Numbered from the stretch's first letter, positions 44,269 to 53,056 are shown. The stretch is 64,000 bases of DNA from Candidatus Villigracilis affinis (GCA_016718275.1 JADKEA010000021.1:1-64000); one strand, 5' to 3'. Translations and numbers: made by a program. The notes: a model not told the origin generated them from the letters alone.

Positions 44269-46398
44269 ATGCGACACCTTGTGAAAAAGCGCATTGCAGA
44301 TGAACTGCTGGATTCCCTCCCAGCTCATATCGCAATCCTCAATTCACAGGGGGAGATTATTGATGTAAACGAATCATGGAAGCAGTTTGCACGGGAGAAC
44401 GACTGCTCCGACAGCAAGTTTTACGTTGGCGTGAATTATCTGGCTGTTTGCGAACAGGCGCTGCAGAGCGAGCACGATGATACTGTTGAGAAGACATTAC
44501 GAGGGATCCATGCCGTCTTTCGGGGAGAGGAAAATGAATTCCTGTTGGAATATCCATGCAATTCCCCCACTGAGGCGCGCTGGTTTACCGTCCGTGCAAA
44601 ACACTTTGAATACAAAGGGGAAACCTACGTAATTGTTTTGCACGAAAATATTACAGGCGCTAAACTTGCGGAAAAAGTGAATGAAGAGGGAAATGCTCGT
44701 TTTCGCCAACTTTACGAAAACAGTATGGATGCCATTCTACTCACCGCTCCGGATGGTAGTATTCTGACTGCAAACCCTGCGGCCTGCCAGATGTTTGACA
44801 GGACCGAAGATGAAATTCTTATGCTTGGGCGCAGCGGATTGCTGGACGTCAGCGATCCACGCTTGATGGAAGCTTTGAGAGAAAGAGAAAGGACTGGCAG
44901 ATTTCGCGGCGAGTTAACCGGGATATGCAGGGATGGAACGAAATTCCCCATTGAGGTGACAAGTAATTTATTTACAGATTATGACGGAGGGAAATTAACC
45001 GTCACCATTATCCGCGATATGACGAAACAAGAGCAGGCCGAGACCAAATTAAAGGAAAACCGTAATCTCTTTCGCCATCTGACGGATAATCTTCCCGATG
45101 CAATTTACACGCTGGATTTGGAACAGAGGCAAGTCACATACTTTAACCGGAACACCTTTCTTGGTTACGACCGCGATGAATTAATGGCGCAAGGTTCCTT
45201 ACTAAAATACATTCACCCGGAAGATGTAGCGGCTGTCTCCGATTATTGGCAAAGACTTCTTGGTGGAAAAAGAAACGAAGGCATGGAATACCGCATACAA
45301 AATAAGAATGGACAGTGGGAGTGGGTTGAAAGCCGTGAGATCATAATAAATAGTAACCCGGATGGAACTCCAAAAGAAATTATGGTCATACTGAGGGTGG
45401 TCACTGACAGGAAACAGGCGGAAGCAACCTTGCGTGCAAATGAGGAGAAATGGAGAAGGCTTTTCGAGATTCTACCTGTTGGAGTTTCAATCATTGACGA
45501 AAACAGAGTTATTGTGGATATGAACTCCAGGCTTGAAAAAATTCTCAGCATCTCCAAAGAAGGTTTGCTCGCCGCGTCGTATAGAAACCGCCAGTATCTC
45601 CACGGCGATAACACACCCTTTGCCCTCGAAGAATTTCCCACCATAAGAGCCATACAGGAACAACGATCGATCTTCGACATTGAGATGCGTGTAATAACTG
45701 AAGATGGCAATACAATCTGGACTACTGTGAGCGCCGCCCCGCTTCCTTTTCAACACGAGAAGGCCGTTGTTGTGACGGCCGATATTACCGAACGCAAACG
45801 TGCCGAAGAAAAACTTACTCAGATGTATCAGATCATTGAAGAAAAAAACCGCGAGCTCGAACAGGCCCTTGACCGCGAACATCATTTGGCGCGTACGGAT
45901 GGATTAACAGGCGCAAAAAACTATCGTCATTTTTTTGAAATTGCCACCTACGAAATCGCCATGGCGAATCGATATCTTCACCCGCTTTCGATCATCTTGT
46001 TCGATATCGATAAATTCAAAAAATTTAACGATACCTTCGGGCATCAATTGGGGGATGAAATGCTGAAACATGTGGTGCAGATTGCCAAAAAACGTCTGCG
46101 TGAAACTGATGTTTTATCCCGCTACGGCGGCGAAGAATTTGTTGTTGTGCTTCCCAATACTACATCAAAAGATGCTTTTGCGGTTGCTGAAGATATCCGC
46201 AAGCATATTGCATCTTCTTTTCTCGGTCACAAAGAGGAACGCAAGAACGTAACGATTAGCATTGGTATAGCCGAAACACTGCCAAACGAAAAAAATGGTT
46301 TGGAAAAACTGGTCCGGCTTGCAGATAAAGCCTTATACGTAGCAAAGAAAGCAGGGCGCAACCAATCCGTAATTTATTCATCAGAAATGGACAAGTAA
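44269..46398 (+). CDS. Diguanylate cyclase with four PAS domains
   Basis: 709 residues with no membrane segment. PAS domains at about 12-135, 142-258, 265-385 and 388-515 (for instance LLTAPDGSILTANPAACQMFD), a short coiled coil (EEKNRELEQALDREH) and a C-terminal GGDEF domain with LARTDGLTGAKNYRHF. The active site SRYGGEEFVVVLP is intact and an RETD inhibitory site sits five residues before it, so it should make c-di-GMP with product feedback. RBS TGGAGG. It is divergent from the polysaccharide cluster by 194 bases, so c-di-GMP control of polymer export is an attractive guess. Confidence 0.95.
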   Translation: MRHLVKKRIADELLDSLPAHIAILNSQGEIIDVNESWKQFARENDCSDSKFYVGVNYLAVCEQALQSEHDDTVEKTLRGIHAVFRGEENEFLLEYPCNSPTEARWFTVRAKHFEYKGETYVIVLHENITGAKLAEKVNEEGNARFRQLYENSMDAILLTAPDGSILTANPAACQMFDRTEDEILMLGRSGLLDVSDPRLMEALRERERTGRFRGELTGICRDGTKFPIEVTSNLFTDYDGGKLTVTIIRDMTKQEQAETKLKENRNLFRHLTDNLPDAIYTLDLEQRQVTYFNRNTFLGYDRDELMAQGSLLKYIHPEDVAAVSDYWQRLLGGKRNEGMEYRIQNKNGQWEWVESREIIINSNPDGTPKEIMVILRVVTDRKQAEATLRANEEKWRRLFEILPVGVSIIDENRVIVDMNSRLEKILSISKEGLLAASYRNRQYLHGDNTPFALEEFPTIRAIQEQRSIFDIEMRVITEDGNTIWTTVSAAPLPFQHEKAVVVTADITERKRAEEKLTQMYQIIEEKNRELEQALDREHHLARTDGLTGAKNYRHFFEIATYEIAMANRYLHPLSIILFDIDKFKKFNDTFGHQLGDEMLKHVVQIAKKRLRETDVLSRYGGEEFVVVLPNTTSKDAFAVAEDIRKHIASSFLGHKEERKNVTISIGIAETLPNEKNGLEKLVRLADKALYVAKKAGRNQSVIYSSEMDK

Positions 46399-46436
46399 TG
46401 CGGGCCTGATTATTCTGTCTGATTCGAAAAAAGAAA

Positions 46437-46466
46437 AATCTGCGTTTTCTGCGTGAATCAGCGTCC
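46437..46466. repeat. Dispersed TCTGCGT repeat
   Basis: TCTGCGT at 46439, TCTGCGT at 46448 and TCAGCGT at 46458, spaced nine to ten bases. It lies between convergent genes with no clear terminator. Confidence 0.4.
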
Positions 46467-46523
46467 CGATTTAATTTCCGATAAAGTCTATTTCATATAT
46501 GTTGAAATGCAGGTATATCCCAG

Positions 46524-47414
46524 TTATATTTCTTCCGCTTCACGTGCCACGCGATTGATCTCATCCAGGCTTGCGCCGCGGGCTTTTTCGAGGCGTTCGA
46601 AGCGTTTGCCGAATTGTGACATGGCGTAGTTGATGAAGTCCTCTTCCACCAGACCAAACGGGACGATTTGATAGCGGGCGAAGGCATCGCCGATCACGCC
46701 GATGGCGGAGGGGAGCAGGGTATTCATTTGCGTTTGGAGATTGTCCCATTCCTGCGGATGGGCGGCGATGAGGCGCGAGAGCAGATACACGCCATACGCA
46801 ATGTGACGCGACTCATCCTGTTTGAGCAGGGAAATTCCCTTGCGCAGGCCGGGGAGCAGGTCATTGCGTTCGAGCATGGTGAAGAAGGCGTGATAGCCCG
46901 TCTCTGCGAGGACGCCTTCGACGACCATGTTGTAGGTGACAGAGGCGGCGATCTGATTCGCGGGAGATGCATCGATGCGCAGGGCGTTCAATGCAGAAGG
47001 CAATGCTTCGTAGAATAACTGGCGGTAGTTGTCGCTGTGATAACGAGTCAAGTCCGTGCCTGCTTCGGCGACTTCATCCATGAACCTTCTAAAGAAATCG
47101 GTGTGCTTGGCTTCTTCAAAGAGGAAGGTGGTGAGATACATTTCCTCTTCGATGCGGCCTTCCTGCGCAACGGCCTGGATCAGCGGCAGCAGGTCGAGGG
47201 TCACGGCTTCTTCGCCAGCCACAAACATCGAGAGCAGCAAAAGGCACAAATCCTTTTCTTCATCGGTGAACTTGACCCAATCCGCTTTGTCTTTTGAAAA
47301 ATCAATATCGGATGGATTCCAAATGCCGAGCTTCTTGGCTTTTTCGTACAAACGCATGGGCGGCAGGTCGCGATTCAATCCGCGGGTGGTGGTGGCGAAG
47401 GAGGTGTGGGTCAT
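46524..47414 (-). CDS. R2-like ligand-binding oxidase (R2lox)
   Basis: 296 residues of ferritin-like helical fold. The metal ligands are all present: Glu in AGEEAVTLD, EEAKH (Glu-x2-His), Glu in NMVVEGVLAE and DESRH (Glu-x2-His). Crucially it has Val three residues after the first Glu and Tyr five before the fourth ligand (VTYNMVVE), the pair that forms the Tyr-Val ether cross-link in Mn/Fe R2lox proteins; true R2 radical-transfer residues are absent. It oxidises an unknown hydrophobic ligand, probably a fatty acid. It follows the hydroxyproline gene by 39 bases. Confidence 0.88.
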   Translation of the reverse strand: MTHTSFATTTRGLNRDLPPMRLYEKAKKLGIWNPSDIDFSKDKADWVKFTDEEKDLCLLLLSMFVAGEEAVTLDLLPLIQAVAQEGRIEEEMYLTTFLFEEAKHTDFFRRFMDEVAEAGTDLTRYHSDNYRQLFYEALPSALNALRIDASPANQIAASVTYNMVVEGVLAETGYHAFFTMLERNDLLPGLRKGISLLKQDESRHIAYGVYLLSRLIAAHPQEWDNLQTQMNTLLPSAIGVIGDAFARYQIVPFGLVEEDFINYAMSQFGKRFERLEKARGASLDEINRVAREAEEI

Positions 47415-47421
47415 GGGGATT

Positions 47422-47456
47422 CCAGTTTTAGGTTTCAGGTTGAAGATTGCAAGTTA
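47422..47456. repeat. Heptamer repeat (5 units)
   Basis: CCAGTTT, TAGGTTT, CAGGTTG, AAGATTG, CAAGTTA, gap-free. It fills the space between R2lox and the epimerase and includes the epimerase stop codon. Confidence 0.65.
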
Positions 47457-48395
47457 GATTCCGCTTCCAAACGGATCGCGTTCATCCACCAAAATCGTGC
47501 CTTCGGACATGACCCACGCTTCGCCCGTAATCGTTGGGATGATTCGGTTATCCTGAATCTGGATACTCCCCTCGAAGATACTGCCAACGACGCTTTGTTG
47601 TTTCCAGATTTGTCCCTCTTGTAATTTTCCATCTCCATATAAACAAGCGAGTTTGGCACTGGTGCCTGTTCCGCAGGGAGAGCGGTCATAGGCTTTGCCT
47701 GGGCAGAGGACAAAACTTTTGCTGTCGGCTTCATCCGTTGACGCGAATAACTCGACGTGGTCAATCTCCGCGCCGTTTGCGCCAGTGATTCCGTTGGCGG
47801 TGAATTGCTCGCGGACGCGCCACGAGAATTCGGTCAGCGCTTCGAGGTTTTGCATGTTGACTTCAAGTCCGTGGTCGTGGCAGAGGAAGAACCAGTTGCC
47901 GCCCCACGCCACGTCGCCGTGGATGGTTTTGCCATCGACGGTGACAGGGACGTGAGTCAAGTGGCGATAGGCGGGGATGTTTTGGACAGAGACTTTATTG
48001 GGATATTCACCCGCTTCATTCTTGTGCAGAGTTGCTTCCACAACCCCAACAGGAGTCTCCACCCGAATCACGCCAGGTTGGACTTTTCCCAAATAGGCGA
48101 GAGATGCAATAAGGCCAATCGTGCCATGTCCGCACATGCCGAGGTAGCCGACGTTGTTGAAGTAGATGACTCCGAATTGACAGGTCGGGTCGGCGGGCGG
48201 GACGAGGTATGCGCCGACGAGCACGTCCGAGCCGCGGGGTTCGAGCAGGACGGTGCGGCGCAGGTCGTCGTGATGCGTTTTCAGCGTGGATAATTTGTCA
48301 GCAACGGAACCAGTTCCAAGGTCGAAGGGAAGCGAGGTGATGAGGCGGGTAGGCTCTCCGCCCGTGTGTGAGTCCAAAAATGGGATTCTTTTCAT
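47454..48395 (-). CDS. 4-hydroxyproline epimerase / proline racemase family
   Basis: 313 residues from ATG 48395 (MKRIPFLDSHTGGEPTR). Both catalytic cysteines are present: MCGHGTIG near residue 88 and RSPCGTGTSAK near 236. Two Cys mean epimerase or racemase activity rather than the dehydratase form, in which one is Ser or Thr. HTGGEPTR favours hydroxyproline enzymes. It would turn trans-4-hydroxy-L-proline into cis-4-hydroxy-D-proline. The DapA-type gene upstream fits the later deaminase step. Confidence 0.88.
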   Translation of the reverse strand: MKRIPFLDSHTGGEPTRLITSLPFDLGTGSVADKLSTLKTHHDDLRRTVLLEPRGSDVLVGAYLVPPADPTCQFGVIYFNNVGYLGMCGHGTIGLIASLAYLGKVQPGVIRVETPVGVVEATLHKNEAGEYPNKVSVQNIPAYRHLTHVPVTVDGKTIHGDVAWGGNWFFLCHDHGLEVNMQNLEALTEFSWRVREQFTANGITGANGAEIDHVELFASTDEADSKSFVLCPGKAYDRSPCGTGTSAKLACLYGDGKLQEGQIWKQQSVVGSIFEGSIQIQDNRIIPTITGEAWVMSEGTILVDERDPFGSGI

Positions 48396-48416
48396 TGGGT
48401 AGACATCCAAAAGAGC

Positions 48417-48479
48417 TAACCACGGAGACACTAAGGCACGGAGTTTAAAAATCTCAGTGTCTCCGTGTCTCAGTGGTTA
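48417..48479. repeat. 63-bp imperfect inverted repeat (AACCAC...GTGGTTA)
   Basis: Arms TAACCACGGAGACAC and the complement of TAACCACTGAGACAC enclose an A/T-rich centre; CACGGAG cores recur. The end of the element provides the stop codon of the DapA-like gene (48477-48479). It may also form a hairpin between the two genes of the operon. Confidence 0.7.
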
Positions 48480-49346
48480 AATGGTTTTGAAAATACGCTC
48501 AAATTCGAGACGGTCTTCAGCGGACAATGGCAGCAGCGGCTGGCGTGGATTTCCAACAGGGATGCCGCGCAGTTCGCAGCCGACTTTGACCTTTTGGGTG
48601 TAACCGCCGCTTTCCATGTTGCGGAGGAGCGGGAGGAGCTTGTCCATGTGTTTGCGGGCGGTGACGAAGTCGTTGGCGAGCGCGGCTTCGAGGACGTTGT
48701 GATGTTCGAGCGGAGCGCAGGAGGCGGCGCCGCCGATCCATGAGGTGGTGCCCCAAAGGAAGTAGTCGAGCGCTTGATCGTCGGAGCCGCAGATCATTTG
48801 ATAGCGGTCGCCGTAGCGCAGATGCATTTCATAAACGCGGGACATGTCGCCGCTGGCTTCTTTGATGCCGATGATGTGATCGTATTTGGTCAGACCGTCC
48901 ATCACTTCGTAGCTGACTTCGGTGCCCGCGCGCCAGGGGAAGTTGTAAAGCACGATGGGAATTTTGACGGCTTTGGCGACGGCTTCGTAATGCGCGAGCA
49001 GTTCGCGCTGGTTGGGACGTGAATACGGCGGGACGGCGACCATGAGCGCGTCGTAGCCCATGCCCTCGGCGATCTGCGAGTAGCGGACCACGTCGCGCGT
49101 GGCGCCAGAGTTGGTGCCTGCAATGAGCGTGACCCGCCCGTTGACTTTCTCTTTGGTGAATTTGAAAATGTCCAGCCGTTCGGCTTCGGTGAAGGCGTAG
49201 ACTTCGCCCGTGGTGCCGCCTGGGACAAGCCCTGCGATCTTGTTGGCGATCAGGTATTCGATCAGTTGTTCAAGGACGGGGTAGTTGATGCTTTCGTCCG
49301 CGTTGAAGGGGGTGACGATGGGGGCGTATATTCCTTTGAGTTGCAT
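48477..49346 (-). CDS. DapA-family lyase, likely pyrroline-4-hydroxy-2-carboxylate deaminase
   Basis: 289 residues, TIM barrel of the DHDPS family: GGTTGEVYAFTEAER near residue 44, Tyr in VLYNFPWR near 134 and Schiff-base Lys in GIKEASGD near 161. Family members include dihydrodipicolinate synthase, N-acetylneuraminate lyase and the deaminase of the hydroxyproline pathway. The adjacent hydroxyproline epimerase favours the last; the oxidase and the dehydrogenase of that path are not in the window. RBS is weak. Confidence 0.8.
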   Translation of the reverse strand: MQLKGIYAPIVTPFNADESINYPVLEQLIEYLIANKIAGLVPGGTTGEVYAFTEAERLDIFKFTKEKVNGRVTLIAGTNSGATRDVVRYSQIAEGMGYDALMVAVPPYSRPNQRELLAHYEAVAKAVKIPIVLYNFPWRAGTEVSYEVMDGLTKYDHIIGIKEASGDMSRVYEMHLRYGDRYQMICGSDDQALDYFLWGTTSWIGGAASCAPLEHHNVLEAALANDFVTARKHMDKLLPLLRNMESGGYTQKVKVGCELRGIPVGNPRQPLLPLSAEDRLEFERIFKTI

Positions 49347-49356
49347 GGGGGCTCCA

Positions 49357-49384
49357 GTTGGAAGGTTTGAAGGTTACAGTTTAT
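49357..49384. repeat. Heptamer repeat (4 units)
   Basis: GTTGGAA, GGTTTGA, AGGTTAC, AGTTTAT directly upstream of the DapA-like start codon. Confidence 0.55.
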
Positions 49385-49924
49385 TGATATTGGGAGCAGA
49401 TATCATCCTTAGGATATTAGTTGAAACTTTCTTCTAATTTCTTCTTCTGATGTTCGCGCATCATAGGATAGCTTTAAAGAAGCTAGCTGCCCATTCGTAT
49501 TCACACATTACCAGCATTTCTAAGCAAACGCAAGGCTGATTTCAACCACAGATTATTCAACCATACATAGCCATTGTTCCGAACTTTCTACCCCATTCCA
49601 AGTTATTTTTGATAATCAAATTCTTTCCAAGAATGCCCAGTGGTTAATTTTTTGTGCACAGGTGATTGACAATTACAAACGAGCACAAATTCAGTGTGTA
49701 GAGGTTTTGGACATACTCCCATCAAAATCCTGACGCGCAGATTCACAAGTGAATTTGCGGAAATCCTGTAGGAGTGGCTTGTTTAAGGGATTTATCATTT
49801 TTATAAAAATCATTTTGAACAAATTCCATTTCAGGTTTGGTTGTTTTGGCTACCAGCCCTTCTTAGTGGTTCCTTTTTATCTCTTTTAGCATCAGGATTC
49901 CTTTTTGGTCATAGATAAGCCTCT
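49385..49924. other. Long intergenic stretch without recognised genes
   Basis: AT-rich, stop-rich in all frames. No hairpin terminator, promoter pair or protein motif was recognised. It may contain decayed sequence; the minus strand just after the TIR gene has a few short open stretches without homology I know. Confidence 0.4.
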
Positions 49925-50359
49925 TCATTTTTCAAGCCAAGACGCGTTTTTCAAACTGACTAACAATCTTTCAAATGCACGTTCCCTCTGTCCTTCAAAA
50001 TAATCCGCATACTGCCATGCGCGCAATCGGCGCGGTGGTTCGCATTCCTCCAACCGCACGGGGATGATGTATAAAGTACCTTCGGGTTTGTAATCGGCAA
50101 AGTCCAATACAATTCTTAATTCGCGTTGAATATAGCCTTCTTTGTTAATTGAATTTTTGGAAAGGCAAACAATGATCGCGTCGGCGGCTTCAACGGCTTT
50201 TTCGATCTCCATGTTCCAATCCTGCCCTGGGTAGAGTTCTTCTTCGTCCAGCCAGGGTTGAATCCACGGCTCGGCGCGGAGTTTTTGATACAACTCGCGG
50301 ACGGCGGGTTTGTCATTGCTGGAGTGGCAGAGGAAAACGCGGAGAGGGCGGTTTGTCAT
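49925..50359 (-). CDS. Stand-alone TIR domain protein
   Basis: 144 residues, a complete TIR_2 domain and nothing more. RVFLCHSSNDKPAVREL (box 1), WLDEEELYPGQDWNMEIEKAV with the candidate catalytic Glu, AIIVCLSKNSINKEGYIQREL, then IPVRLEECEPP. Bacterial TIR domains often cleave NAD+ and occur in antiphage systems or as adaptors to STAND ATPases. No Thoeris, CBASS or other partner lies next to it here. It is separated from the Nudix gene by 34 bases in the same direction. Confidence 0.88.
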   Translation of the reverse strand: MTNRPLRVFLCHSSNDKPAVRELYQKLRAEPWIQPWLDEEELYPGQDWNMEIEKAVEAADAIIVCLSKNSINKEGYIQRELRIVLDFADYKPEGTLYIIPVRLEECEPPRRLRAWQYADYFEGQRERAFERLLVSLKNASWLEK

Positions 50360-50393
50360 AAGGTTTCCCCGAAAGGGATTTTGTAGTTGTATT

Positions 50394-50852
50394 TTACGAC
50401 TTATCTTGAAGGTCCGCGAGTATCTTTTTCAAAATCGGAATAATCGGCGGGCTGATCTCGGAGGGGATTTCCCCCAGCGGGAAATATTTCCAATCAGTAT
50501 GCTCGGGGCTGATGCGGACTTGTCCGCCCTGGATGCGGGAAATGTAGGTGATGGTCACGTTGTGGACTTCGTCCCCGTTTGGGTAGCGATAGAACTGGTC
50601 CGCACCAGAGAAAACGCCGTACAAAGATAAATTCTCAAGCGCAAGCCCTGTTTCTTCCAACGTTTCGCGTTTGGCCGCTTCCTCCACAACTTCACCTGGC
50701 TCAACAGCGCCGCCAGGCGGCCCCCAGCATTCGTTGTCCCTTCGCTTCAATAGAAGCAGGCAATTGTGCTCATCGAACACAAAGACGGTCGCTCCCACCA
50801 TCAGAAGCGGACGATGTCCCACGTACTTCCGCAATTCGATCAAATAGTCCAT
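50394..50852 (-). CDS. Nudix hydrolase
   Basis: 152 residues. The Nudix box GGAVEPGEVVEEAAKRETLEETGL near residues 46-68 is complete (shown by its key G-x5-E-x7-RE-x2-EE-x-G pattern). WGPPGGAV precedes it. Substrates could be nucleotides or nucleotide sugars; proximity to a TIR NADase-type domain is suggestive but not proof of a link. It starts three bases after the stop of the two-domain dehydrogenase, so they share a transcript. Confidence 0.9.
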   Translation of the reverse strand: MDYLIELRKYVGHRPLLMVGATVFVFDEHNCLLLLKRRDNECWGPPGGAVEPGEVVEEAAKRETLEETGLALENLSLYGVFSGADQFYRYPNGDEVHNVTITYISRIQGGQVRISPEHTDWKYFPLGEIPSEISPPIIPILKKILADLQDKS

Positions 50853-50855
50853 GTC

Positions 50856-52994
50856 TTATATTTTGATGGTATTTCCCGAACGGATCGACTCCACCGCCGC
50901 AAATGTGGACTTGGTCACACCAATGAGATGCTCATACGGAATCGGCGCTTCGCCCTCACCTTGAATTGCTCTGGCGAAAGCAGACATTTCCGCCCTCCAG
51001 CCTTTGTCCTGTGCGCCGCTTTGGACAGTTTTCTTCCCATCCTTCACAGTCGTCAACGAGACGTAATCATCCAGCACCGCCACCATGCCTTCGCAGAAGA
51101 CTTCGAGCCGCTCCTTGGGCATGGACTTGTCGCCGTTGGCAAGATAGTCCACTACGCCGATTGAACCATCGGGGAAGGTGAAGGTCATCGAGACATTGTC
51201 CTCGCGATATTTGCCTCCATTGGGTAGTGCATGTGCGCTCACGCTGACAGGTGCTGCGCCAACGAGGAAAGTGATCAAGTCAATAAAGTGACAGGCTTCG
51301 CCGATGATTCGTCCGCCGCCGAGAATTGGGTCTTGAGTCCAATGGTTGGATGGAAGATAGCCTGCGTTGACTCGGTAATGAGCATGGAGAGGCTCATTTC
51401 GATTTACGATTGACGATTTCAGATTTTGGATTAGTGGGGAGAATCTCCTGTTGAAACCTACAGTGAGTAGTGAGTGGTGGGTGGATAATGTTTTGGTGAC
51501 CTGCTCCAGTTGTTTCGGGGTGATGGCTAACGGTTTTTCAACAAATACATTCTTGCCAGCTTTGATGGCTTTGATAACAAGGTCGCTATGAGAATCATGT
51601 CTGGTGAGAATGGCGATTGTATTTATGCTTTTATCGTTGATGATTTCATCTTCTGACGAAGTGGCGTATTGGAAACCGAATTTCTTGCCTGAATGCTGAG
51701 CGTGGAGTCCGCCAGATGAGGCGATGCCAATTAGCTCAAAGTCTTTGTTGTTTTTAATGACTGGAAGGAGAGTGGCATTGGCATAGAGTCCCGCACCGAG
51801 AACACCCAGCTTGACAATGGACGATGGACGGTGAACAACGGAAGGAAACTTAACGTTTCTTTCTTCTTTCGTCTTTCTTTCAGGGTAAGTAAGGAGAACC
51901 CCAAGGAACGGCTCTTTCTTCTTCCCAGTAATTACCTCATACGCCTGCACCCCGTCTTCAATATCGAAGCGGTGACTGATCAGCGGAGTCACTTTCAACT
52001 TTCCACTGCCCATCAAATCAACCACGGCCTGAAAATTACGCCCTTCTGTCCATCTTACATAGCCGATTGGATAATCCACCCCATTCTCTTCGTAATTCGA
52101 GTCGTAGCGGCCTGGGCCGTAGGAGCGGGAGTTGATGAAGGAGATCTCTTTTTCGTAGTACACCTTGCGCGGGAAGTTGAGTCCCACGGCGCCAGTGGCG
52201 ACAACCTTGGCACGGTCACGGGCGATGACGCCTGCCAGTTCAACGGGGTCATTGGATGGAGTGTCTGCGCAGATGATGATACTGTCAAAGCCGCGGTTGG
52301 CGGTGAATGCCGCAGCGGCGGATTCTGCCTGGGGGCGAAGAACCGATTCAACGTTAAGAGAAGAGGCGAGCTTGATGCGCTTCGGGTCAATGTCAATGCC
52401 GAGGACGTTGCATCCTGCCGCAGCCGCCAGTTGAATCGTCAATAATCCCAAAAGACCTAAACCGATCACAGCAACATTCTCGCCAAGCTGAGGTTCTGCG
52501 AGACGGAAACCGTGCAAAGAAATTGCGCCGAGGGTGGTGAAGGCCGCGGATTCAAAATCCACATTTTTGGGGAGGGGAGTGAGCAGGTTGCGCGGCACAA
52601 CATTGTATTCGGCGTGCGTGGCATAACCGCCGCCCGCACAAGCCACACGTTGACCGACCTTGAAGCCTTGCATGTTCTTGCCAAGCGCAACGATGGTGCC
52701 CGCGGTGGAATAGCCAAGCGCCATCGGTTGATCGAGACGGTTGAAGACGGCACTCACGGTTGGCATGATGCCTTCGCGTTTGGCTTTATCAAGGGTCTGC
52801 TTGACGAGGTCGGGGCGGGAACGCGCTTTGCCGAGATAACTTTTTTCGGCAAATTCAACGACCATGCGTTCCGTGCCCGCCGAAACAAGGCTTGCTGAAA
52901 CTTTGACAAGAGCCTGTCCCTCACGCGGGGTGGGGATGGGGATATTTTCGATGATTGTTTTTCCGTCGCGTATGTTTTGAAGAAGTTGTTTCAT
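50856..52994 (-). CDS. Two-domain dehydrogenase: MDR alcohol dehydrogenase fused to Gfo/Idh/MocA
   Basis: 712 residues from ATG 52994 (MKQLLQNIRDGKT). Residues 1-350: zinc-type dehydrogenase fold with VAVIGLGLLGLLTIQLA (nucleotide site) near 180, lacking most catalytic Zn ligands. Residues about 375-712: Gfo/Idh/MocA oxidoreductase with LGVLGAGLYANA and EKPLAIT. Such fusions occur in surface-sugar and capsule loci and act on nucleotide sugars or carbohydrates. Two heptamer-repeat regions lie inside: one at the joint of the two domains (51811-51882), the other within the second domain (51401-51482), both read in frame. Confidence 0.85.
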   Translation of the reverse strand: MKQLLQNIRDGKTIIENIPIPTPREGQALVKVSASLVSAGTERMVVEFAEKSYLGKARSRPDLVKQTLDKAKREGIMPTVSAVFNRLDQPMALGYSTAGTIVALGKNMQGFKVGQRVACAGGGYATHAEYNVVPRNLLTPLPKNVDFESAAFTTLGAISLHGFRLAEPQLGENVAVIGLGLLGLLTIQLAAAAGCNVLGIDIDPKRIKLASSLNVESVLRPQAESAAAAFTANRGFDSIIICADTPSNDPVELAGVIARDRAKVVATGAVGLNFPRKVYYEKEISFINSRSYGPGRYDSNYEENGVDYPIGYVRWTEGRNFQAVVDLMGSGKLKVTPLISHRFDIEDGVQAYEVITGKKKEPFLGVLLTYPERKTKEERNVKFPSVVHRPSSIVKLGVLGAGLYANATLLPVIKNNKDFELIGIASSGGLHAQHSGKKFGFQYATSSEDEIINDKSINTIAILTRHDSHSDLVIKAIKAGKNVFVEKPLAITPKQLEQVTKTLSTHHSLLTVGFNRRFSPLIQNLKSSIVNRNEPLHAHYRVNAGYLPSNHWTQDPILGGGRIIGEACHFIDLITFLVGAAPVSVSAHALPNGGKYREDNVSMTFTFPDGSIGVVDYLANGDKSMPKERLEVFCEGMVAVLDDYVSLTTVKDGKKTVQSGAQDKGWRAEMSAFARAIQGEGEAPIPYEHLIGVTKSTFAAVESIRSGNTIKI
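51401..51435. repeat. Heptamer repeat GATTNNN x5 inside the dehydrogenase
   Basis: Five gap-free units all beginning GATT (GATTTAC, GATTGAC, GATTTCA, GATTTTG, GATTAGT). On the coding strand it is read as IQNLKSSIVNRNE. Confidence 0.85.
51462..51482. repeat. Heptamer repeat AGTGAGT x3 inside the dehydrogenase
   Basis: AGTGAGT, AGTGAGT, GGTGGGT; coding strand reads STHHSLLT. Exactly 21 bases, so it preserves the frame. Confidence 0.75.
51811..51882. repeat. Heptamer repeats at the domain joint
   Basis: TTGACAA, TGGACGA, TGGACGG, TGAACAA, CGGAAGG, then from 51855 GTTTCTT, TCTTCTT, TCGTCTT, TCTTTCA. It encodes the linker ERKTKEERNVK through HRPSSIV between the two dehydrogenase domains. Confidence 0.7.
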
Positions 52995-53056
52995 ATAAAA
53001 GAAAGTATATCGCAAATCAGAGGTGTGCTGCATCTCTATGAAGTGCAAGCACAATA

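Noticed and set aside
46524..47414. Class I ribonucleotide reductase small subunit
   Set aside because: The Val and Tyr of the R2lox cross-link are present and no large subunit gene is nearby.
48477..49346. Lysine-pathway dihydrodipicolinate synthase
   Set aside because: No dapB or other lysine genes are adjacent and the hydroxyproline epimerase next door suggests another role; it remains possible.
51831..52445. Plus-strand frame of 204 codons opposite the two-domain dehydrogenase
   Set aside because: Antisense to the conserved MDR domain, begins within repeat sequence and lacks motifs.
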